A DNA stretch of 57,000 nt from Luteimonas endophytica (GTDB lineage: Bacteria; Pseudomonadota; Gammaproteobacteria; Xanthomonadales; Xanthomonadaceae), in contig NZ_JARXRM010000043.1 in the NCBI RefSeq assembly GCF_029887875.1, forward strand, positions 122,214-179,213, given 5' to 3'. Numbering within the stretch: the stretch's first letter is position 1; each line of letters opens with the position of its first letter. The notes under the pieces were generated by a model. The model did not search any database, was not told the origin of the DNA, and worked only from the letters and a program-made list of their open reading frames with translations. A program made the translations under genes and the position numbers. Shown here piece by piece: positions 51,241 to 57,000 of the stretch.

Positions 51241-52707
51241 TCAGCAGGGCGTGTCGGACGTCAGGCCGCAGGTCCAGCCCTGCCACCAGGTGTCGCTGGC
51301 GTTGCGTACGCCGCCGACGTAGTCCACCTGCTGGAAGAACGGGCTGATCAGCTGCAGGCCCTGGTAGGCCGGGACCGCGTTCTCCTCGGCGCCGTTGACG
51401 AAGATGCCGGTCAGGCTGGAGGTGCCGTCGGCGACGTTGTTGCTGCCGGCGGCGAAGGCGTCCTCGGCGCGCTGGTCGGCGAACGGCACGGGGCAGGAGA
51501 AGTGCACCGAATGGAAGGTGCCGGTGGTGTTCTCGTCGTCGATCTGCAGGCACTGCCGGGACGCATCGGTGCCGCCGTCGGGACGGGTCACCACGGTGTT
51601 GTAGAACTCCGCCTGGGTGCCCTGGTTGAGGGTGATCGCCGAACCGCCGCCGGCGCGGCCGACATAGGTGAAGTTGGCCACCTTCGGGTTCGAATACGGT
51701 TCGCGGCGGATGCTGCTCCACTCGTTCATGCGGTCGCCGCCGCCCTCGCGCTGGATCACGATGCCGAACTGCAGCGCGCCGTTCCAGCCGGTGTCGGTGT
51801 CGAGACTGTCGTCGTCATTGCCGGTCAGGACCAGGTGGCTGGCGTTGACGGTGCCGCCGAACCATTCGATGCCGTCGTCGGAGCTGTTGTGCACCTGCAC
51901 GTACTCGATGGTGGTGCCATCGCCGACACCGGCCAGGGTGATGCCGTTGAGCTCGTTGTTGGCCGAGATCTCGAAGCCCGAGTGCATCACCCGCACGTAG
52001 CGCAGTTCGCCGCTGTTGTCGCGCGGCGCGTTGCCGCCGTAGAAGCCGTCGGCGCCTTCCACCTGCTCCTGGCACTCCGGCGTCCCCGACACGGTTTCGC
52101 CCGGGCAGGCGTTGATCGGCGCGCGGCCGAGGATCACCAGGCCGCCCCACAGGCCGATCGAATCGACGTTGGTCTCGCCTTCCAGGCTCTGCCTGGCGGT
52201 GAACACGATCGGCTCCTCGGCGTTGCCCACGGCGTGGATCTCGGAGCCGCGGTTGACCACCAGGAAGTCGGCGCCGGCCGAGCCGTACAGCGTCACGCCC
52301 GGCTCGATGGTGAGCACGCCTTCCTGGGCGCCGGCGTTCGGGTTGCCGGCGTCGCCGCCCTGGTCCTCGCCGACGGTGACGCGGCCGGAGATCGCGTAGG
52401 CGGTGCCGTCGCGCTGCGGGACCACCAGGTTGCCGACGATGGTCTCGGGCAGGCGGCAGGCACGCAGGCTGCCGTCGGCGACGGTCCCGATGTTGGCGAA
52501 CCCGTCCGGGCAGTCCGCGGCCGGGCCGGCGCTCGGCGGCGGCTCGCTCGGCGGCGGCGGCGGAGGCGGAGGCGGCGAGCCCGCCGGAGGCGGCGGGAAG
52601 GCGCCCTCGCCGGGCGAGGCGACGCTGTCGGCGCCGTTGCCGCAGGCGCTCAGGGCGAGGACCGTGCCGAACGTCATCAGCAGGGTCCGGTAGTTGTTCG
52701 CAGCCAT
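51241..52707 (-). CDS. Surface/secreted lipoprotein, ElpS-like by context
   Basis: A 488-residue lipoprotein. The signal ends with lipobox LSAC (Cys22), followed by a Gly/Pro linker with a run of nine prolines. The mature domain from about residue 65 has features of a right-handed beta helix: repeated strand-turn units such as [40 protein letters not shown] and [20 protein letters not shown]. About eight cysteines suggest disulfides. No catalytic site is recognised. Its place before a TonB receptor and a twelve-gene T2SS is like elpS in Caulobacter, where the lipoprotein is phosphate-starvation-induced and released through T2SS. Orthology is not shown. Confidence 0.8.
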   Translation of the reverse strand: MAANNYRTLLMTFGTVLALSACGNGADSVASPGEGAFPPPPAGSPPPPPPPPPSEPPPSAGPAADCPDGFANIGTVADGSLRACRLPETIVGNLVVPQRDGTAYAISGRVTVGEDQGGDAGNPNAGAQEGVLTIEPGVTLYGSAGADFLVVNRGSEIHAVGNAEEPIVFTARQSLEGETNVDSIGLWGGLVILGRAPINACPGETVSGTPECQEQVEGADGFYGGNAPRDNSGELRYVRVMHSGFEISANNELNGITLAGVGDGTTIEYVQVHNSSDDGIEWFGGTVNASHLVLTGNDDDSLDTDTGWNGALQFGIVIQREGGGDRMNEWSSIRREPYSNPKVANFTYVGRAGGGSAITLNQGTQAEFYNTVVTRPDGGTDASRQCLQIDDENTTGTFHSVHFSCPVPFADQRAEDAFAAGSNNVADGTSSLTGIFVNGAEENAVPAYQGLQLISPFFQQVDYVGGVRNASDTWWQGWTCGLTSDTPC

Positions 52708-53018
52708 TCTTGGATCTCCGATCGATGGGGCGGTTGGTGTGCGGGAACGCGCGAAGCGGCGAAACCTGTCGCCGCGGTGCGGTCGTTCGTCCCCTGAGGA
52801 ATCCCCGCAAGTTATAGGCAGTGTTTGTGACCGTTTTCTTGCGCGGATAACGGTTCCTTAAGCGCTTCGACACATGCCGGAAGGGCCAGCGGCCGTTGTC
52901 ATCGCGCGGTATCGGAAACGTCATGCGGGCGCGTTAGGCTGGTGCGGGGAATGGCGCGTCGCGGCGATGCCGCGCCACGTGCCGCCATCCGCAGCCGGGG
53001 CCGAAGGAGATACCGACG
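52708..53018. promoter_or_regulatory. Divergent promoter region, lipoprotein/oxygenase
   Basis: This 311-base gap contains no gene. On the minus strand TATAAC (52811-52816) is preceded, after 10 bases, by CGGTCAC (52827-52833), a one-mismatch Pho half-box in the right position; the other half-box is not recognisable. The region 52810-52870 is the most AT-rich part. AAGGAG lies 9 bases before the plus-strand oxygenase ATG. Confidence 0.4.
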
Positions 53019-53873
53019 ATGCAAGCGACGCAGCAGGTGAGCGACGAACTGGAGCACTGGATCCTCGAGCAGGTCCGCGGCGGTCAGCCGCCCGAGTCGG
53101 TGATCGCACCGCTGCTGCGGCAGGGCTGGGAGGAGCAGCTGGCGATCGACGCGGTCGAGGCGGCCATGCGCCGCCATCTGGAACGTCATGCGCGCGACAG
53201 CGGGCTGCCGGTGCCGGTCCCGGTGCCGGCACCGGTGGAATGGAACGGCGCCGCGCTGCTCCCGGCCGCCGACCGCGAGGTGCAGGTGCTGGCGCACCTG
53301 GTCCATCCCCACGTGGTGGTGTTCGGCGGGCTGTTGTCCGTCGAGGAGTGCGATGCGCTGGTGGAGCTGGCGCGGTCGCGGCTGTCGCGCTCGGCCACGG
53401 TCAACCTCGAGACCGGCGGCGACGAGATGCACCGCGACCGCACCAGCCAGGGCATGTTCTTCCGCCGCGGCGAGAACGCGCTGTGCGCGCGGATCGAGGC
53501 GCGCATCGCCGCGCTGACCGGGTGGCCGCTGGAGAACGGCGAGGGTCTGCAGGTGCTGCGCTACGGCCAGGGCGCGGAATACCGGCCGCACTACGACTAT
53601 TTCGATCCTGAAAAGCCCGGCACCCGCGGCATCCTTGCGCGCGGCGGCCAGCGCGTGGCCTCGCTGGTGATGTACCTCAACACCCCGCGCCGCGGCGGCG
53701 CCACCACTTTTCCCGATGCCCACTTCGAGGTGGCCGCGGTGAAGGGGAACGCGGTGTTCTTCAGCTACGACCGCCCGCACCCGATGACCCGCAGCCTGCA
53801 CGGCGGCGCGCCGGTGGCCGAGGGCGAGAAGTGGGTGGCGACCAAATGGCTGCGCGAGCGGCGCTACGACTAG
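53019..53873 (+). CDS. 2OG-Fe(II) oxygenase, prolyl 4-hydroxylase-like
   Basis: A 284-residue protein. The C-terminal 190 residues form a prolyl-4-hydroxylase-type double-stranded beta helix: iron ligands His and Asp in YRPHYDYFDP, distal His in TRSLHGGAPV and the 2-oxoglutarate Lys in GEKWVATKW. VVVFGGLLSVEECDALVELA opens the domain. An extra N-terminal helical module of about 60 residues (DELEHWILEQVRGGQPPESV, LLRQGWEEQLAIDAVEAAMR) and a Pro/Val linker precede it. The substrate is unknown. The start has AAGGAG. Confidence 0.92.
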   Translation: MQATQQVSDELEHWILEQVRGGQPPESVIAPLLRQGWEEQLAIDAVEAAMRRHLERHARDSGLPVPVPVPAPVEWNGAALLPAADREVQVLAHLVHPHVVVFGGLLSVEECDALVELARSRLSRSATVNLETGGDEMHRDRTSQGMFFRRGENALCARIEARIAALTGWPLENGEGLQVLRYGQGAEYRPHYDYFDPEKPGTRGILARGGQRVASLVMYLNTPRRGGATTFPDAHFEVAAVKGNAVFFSYDRPHPMTRSLHGGAPVAEGEKWVATKWLRERRYD

Positions 53874-54219
53874 AACCTTCGGCGCTCAACCGACGAAGCC
53901 GGCCTGACGACGGGCTTCGGCCGGCCGGGAGGCGATTCGGGGGCGGCGGGACCCGCGTCGGTCTTCGCGGCCATGGGCCGTTCCTACGAGTGCCATGGGC
54001 CGCTCCCTACGACGGCATGGTCGCTCCAATGCGGGATCGGGCATGCGAGGGTCATGATCGCTTGCGGGGCCACGGTTCGGCCCAGGCGTCGGGTTTTACG
54101 CAGGAGCGGCCCATGGCCGCGAAGGCCGCGGGTGGCTCCGGCCGGGTGGGCGGCATTCCCGGCCGCGAGCGGAATCGATCCGGGACCCGGCGTTGCGGGC
54201 CTCGGCTGCCGCGCCGGCG
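53874..54219. repeat. Gene-free interval with three REP-like units
   Basis: No gene is seen. Two units in one orientation (CGCGGCCATGGGCCGTTCCT from 53966; TGCCATGGGCCGCTCCCTAC from 53991) and one inverted unit (CAGGAGCGGCCCATGGCCGC from 54101, followed by GAAGGCCGCGGGTGGCTCC) share the GGAGCGGCCCATGGCCGCGA core. The same family occurs at 48233-48460. The units sit between the convergent oxygenase and nth genes, a common place for REP elements. Confidence 0.7.
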
Positions 54220-54918
54220 CTATGCCGGCGTCTTGTCCGGGTAGCGGCACAGGTCGCGGATCGCGCAGGCCGGGCATTCGGGGCGGCGCGCCTTGCACAC
54301 GTAGCGCCCGTGCAGGATCAGCCAGTGGTGCGCGTCCTGCAGGAATGCTTCCGGCACCCGCTTGAGCAGTGCCTCCTCGACCGCGCGCACGTCCTTGCCC
54401 GGCGCCAGCCCGGTGCGGTTGGCGACCCTGAAGATATGCGTGTCGACGGCGATGGTCGGCTCGCCGAACGCGGTGTTGAGCACCACGTTGGCGGTCTTGC
54501 GGCCGACCCCGGGCAGCGCCTCCAGCGCGGCGCGCTCGCGCGGCACCTCGCCGCCGTGGCGCTCGAGCAGGATCCGGCAGGTGGCGATGACGTTCTTCGC
54601 CTTGGCGTTGTACAGGCCGATGCTGGAGATGTGACGCTTCAGCCCGTCCTCGCCCAGGCCGAGGATCTTCTGCGGCGTGTCGGCGACCGGGAACAGCCGG
54701 CGGGTGGCCTTGTTCACCCCGACATCCGTGGCCTGCGCGGACAGGATCACCGCCACCAGCAGCTCGAACGGGGTCCGGTACTCCAGTTCGGTGGTGGGCT
54801 TCGGGTTCAGTTCCGCCAGGCGCGAGAACAGCGCGTGGATCTCGGCGCGGGTCAGGGTTCGGCCGCGCCGGCGGCCGGCCGGTCGCGGCACCGGTGGCTG
54901 CGTATCGGCGGCGCTCAC
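54220..54918 (-). CDS. nth: Endonuclease III
   Basis: A DNA glycosylase/AP lyase that removes oxidised pyrimidines. The 232-residue protein has the helix-hairpin-helix ALPGVGRKTANVVLN with the catalytic Lys, the catalytic Asp in AVDTHIFRVANRTGL and the C-terminal 4Fe-4S motif C-x6-C-x2-C-x5-C (CKARRPECPACAIRDLC). The first 22 residues are an extra basic extension. The start overlaps the stop of the upstream small gene (ATGA). Confidence 0.96.
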   Translation of the reverse strand: MSAADTQPPVPRPAGRRRGRTLTRAEIHALFSRLAELNPKPTTELEYRTPFELLVAVILSAQATDVGVNKATRRLFPVADTPQKILGLGEDGLKRHISSIGLYNAKAKNVIATCRILLERHGGEVPRERAALEALPGVGRKTANVVLNTAFGEPTIAVDTHIFRVANRTGLAPGKDVRAVEEALLKRVPEAFLQDAHHWLILHGRYVCKARRPECPACAIRDLCRYPDKTPA

Positions 54919-55274
54919 TCGCGTTCCCGTCCGGCGCGTGCCCTGGCGCGGGCCAGCGCCGCGGCGGCGGCCGGCGGCAGCGCCGGGCGGGCCGCCGCCG
55001 CCGGGGCCGGGCGGGCGCGACGCGCCTCGCGCGCTTCGGCGCGCCGGGCCAGTCGGGCGTTGCGGGCACGATGGCGGTCGCGCGCGGCCCAGGCGGCGAG
55101 CAGGCGCTCGCGCGCGGCGCGCAGCCGCGCCAGCGCCGCCGGGGGCAGCCCGGGAACGACGGTCGCGTCGAACCGGGCCAGCCCGGCCTCGATCGCCGCG
55201 TCGAGGTCGTCGGCCTCGAGCAGGCGCAGCAGCTGCAATGCCTGTTCGATCGGATCGGGTGCCGGAGCGGCCAC
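54915..55274 (-). CDS. Small Ala/Arg-rich protein of unknown function
   Basis: A 119-residue protein. The first 55 residues look like folded helices (PIEQALQLLRLLEADDLDAA, AGLARFDATVVPGL); the rest is a long Ala/Arg-rich helix or disordered basic tail. Its stop overlaps the nth start, and it begins 7 bases after the enoyl-CoA hydratase stop. The frame is conserved by coupling; the function is unknown, and the basic tail might bind nucleic acid. Confidence 0.65.
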   Translation of the reverse strand: MAAPAPDPIEQALQLLRLLEADDLDAAIEAGLARFDATVVPGLPPAALARLRAARERLLAAWAARDRHRARNARLARRAEAREARRARPAPAAAARPALPPAAAAALARARARAGRERE

Positions 55275-55281
55275 GCGCCCC

Positions 55282-56064
<783 letters not shown>

Positions 56065-56141
56065 CGGCAGGCGTTTTCGTCAGCGTGAAGGGGCGCGCGA
56101 CGGAACTTCCGCCCGGTGCCGGGGTCGGAAGGCGGTCGTCA

Positions 56142-56171
56142 GTGGCAGTTAAGCCGTGCGGCCGTTATCCT
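56142..56171 (+). promoter_or_regulatory. Possible promoter of the FKBP gene
   Basis: GTGGCA and TATCCT are separated by 18 bases, 78 bases before the FKBP start, in the 185-base divergent gap. It is a weak sigma70 match. Confidence 0.3.
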
Positions 56172-56249
56172 AGCGCGTTCGTTCGTGGCGGTTCGCCCGC
56201 TCGCGTCTGGGCCGCCCCACACCCCGAATCCATCTGGAGAATCCACCGC

Positions 56250-56951
56250 ATGAAGTTGCGTTTGCTTGCCGCCACCCTTGCGGCACTGACCCTGACCGCC
56301 GGCACCGCCGCGGCCCAGGACATCTCGTCGGAGAAAGGACGCCTGAGCTATGCGCTCGGTTACGACCTCGGCCGCAACCTGGTCGAGAGCGGCGAGGAGA
56401 TCGACGTCAACACCGTGGTCAGGGCGGTGCAGGACGGTTACGCCCGGCGCGATCCGGCGGTCCCGGTGGAGCAGCTGCGCGGCGCCGTGGAAGGCATGCA
56501 GCAGCGCCAGCTGACCAAGGCGCGGGCGGCGTTCGAGCAGGCCTCCACCGAGAACAAGACCAAGAGCGACGCCTTCCTGGCGCAGAACCGCTCCAAGTCC
56601 GGCGTGCAGACCCTGCCCAGCGGCGTGCAGTACCGCGTGATCGAGGCCGGCAGCGGTGCGAAGCCGTCGCCGAACAGCGAGGTGGAGCTGCACTACAAGG
56701 GCAACCTGCCGAACGGTCCGACCTTCGTGGACACCTACACCGCGCAGGAAGGCCAGCAGGCCGGCCCGGTCTCGGTGAAGCTGAGCGAGATCCCGCTGGT
56801 CGGCCTGCGCGAAGCGTTGACCATGATGCCGACCGGGGCGCGCTGGGAAGTGGTGCTGCCGCCCGACAAGGCCTACGGCAACACCCCGCAGTCGCCGATC
56901 GGCCCGAACCAGGCCGTGGTGTTCGACGTCAAGCTGGTGTCGATCAAGTAG
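56250..56951 (+). CDS. FKBP-type peptidyl-prolyl isomerase (FkpA/Mip-like)
   Basis: A 233-residue exported isomerase and chaperone. Signal peptide MKLRLLAATLAALTLTAGTA to AAAQ. The N-terminal dimerisation domain is typical of FkpA/Mip (KGRLSYALGYDLGRNLVESG, QLRGAVEGMQQRQLTKARAA). The C-terminal FKBP domain has LPSGVQYRVIEAGSGAKPSP, VELHYKGNLPNGPTFVDTY and WEVVLPPDKAYGNTPQSPIG. The usual FDSS is replaced by FVDTY. GGAGA precedes the ATG. It acts in the periplasm on folding outer-membrane or secreted proteins. Confidence 0.95.
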   Translation: MKLRLLAATLAALTLTAGTAAAQDISSEKGRLSYALGYDLGRNLVESGEEIDVNTVVRAVQDGYARRDPAVPVEQLRGAVEGMQQRQLTKARAAFEQASTENKTKSDAFLAQNRSKSGVQTLPSGVQYRVIEAGSGAKPSPNSEVELHYKGNLPNGPTFVDTYTAQEGQQAGPVSVKLSEIPLVGLREALTMMPTGARWEVVLPPDKAYGNTPQSPIGPNQAVVFDVKLVSIK

Positions 56952-57000
56952 TCCGCGACCAGCGGCGGCCGGCGCGCCGCCGCGACGGGTCCCGCGCCCG

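Noticed and set aside
51241..52707. Naming the lipoprotein elpS
   Set aside because: The similarity is one of context and lipoprotein nature. Without a sequence comparison I cannot claim orthology.

Overview
The window is a very GC-rich, densely packed bacterial chromosome segment. Gene content points to the Lysobacteraceae (Xanthomonadaceae), probably close to Luteimonas or Lysobacter. The pointers are a CDEFGHIJKLMN-ordered type II secretion cluster like the Xanthomonas xcs system, a bpt transferase, a TonB-dependent receptor paired with a secreted lipoprotein, a creBCD operon, and intergenic repeats of the AATCACCAATC and GTAGGAGCG types. This assignment is inference from gene content and style; no marker RNA gene is present. 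I see no tRNA, rRNA, CRISPR array, prophage or insertion sequence, and no gene looks disrupted.

Left part (1-13 kb). A leftward operon encodes an SPFH membrane scaffold protein, a small membrane protein, a ribbon-helix-helix regulator, a 43-residue membrane peptide, a PH-domain membrane protein and a gene running off the edge. Its promoter spacer holds a perfect 7-3-7 inverted repeat. Divergent from it is purT. Then come an endonuclease/exonuclease/phosphatase protein, bpt with a PAP2-like membrane protein, a six-EF-hand secreted protein with a strong terminator, two unknown envelope proteins, and an ECF sigma factor fused to a multi-pass membrane domain with a candidate self-recognised promoter. 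DUF2007, tesB and ampD-like genes follow.

Middle part (13-35 kb). Mostly housekeeping: an alpha/beta hydrolase with the RlmKL rRNA methylase, pirin, an MBL-fold hydrolase, a small secreted protein behind a Clp/CRP-like site, a phosphatase lipoprotein, DUF1304, an Na/Pi cotransporter, an SDR/LysR divergent pair, mfd, acetyltransferases, rlmJ, creBCD, a nitrilase-family hydrolase, a PAP2 phosphatase and a glycosyltransferase.

Right part (35-53 kb). One long leftward superlocus: a proline-linker lipoprotein, a TonB-dependent receptor, twelve gsp genes (C to N) coupled by overlapping starts and stops, then an OprO/P-type porin behind a well-formed Pho box. The arrangement resembles the Caulobacter crescentus locus in which a T2SS lies beside the phosphate-starvation lipoprotein ElpS. 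I read it as a candidate phosphate-scavenging module. The pseudopilin genes gspG-J carry dispersed repeats that have become part of their leader peptides.

Right end (53-57 kb). A prolyl-4-hydroxylase-like oxygenase, a REP-type repeat region, nth, a small unknown gene, an enoyl-CoA hydratase and an FKBP-type isomerase.
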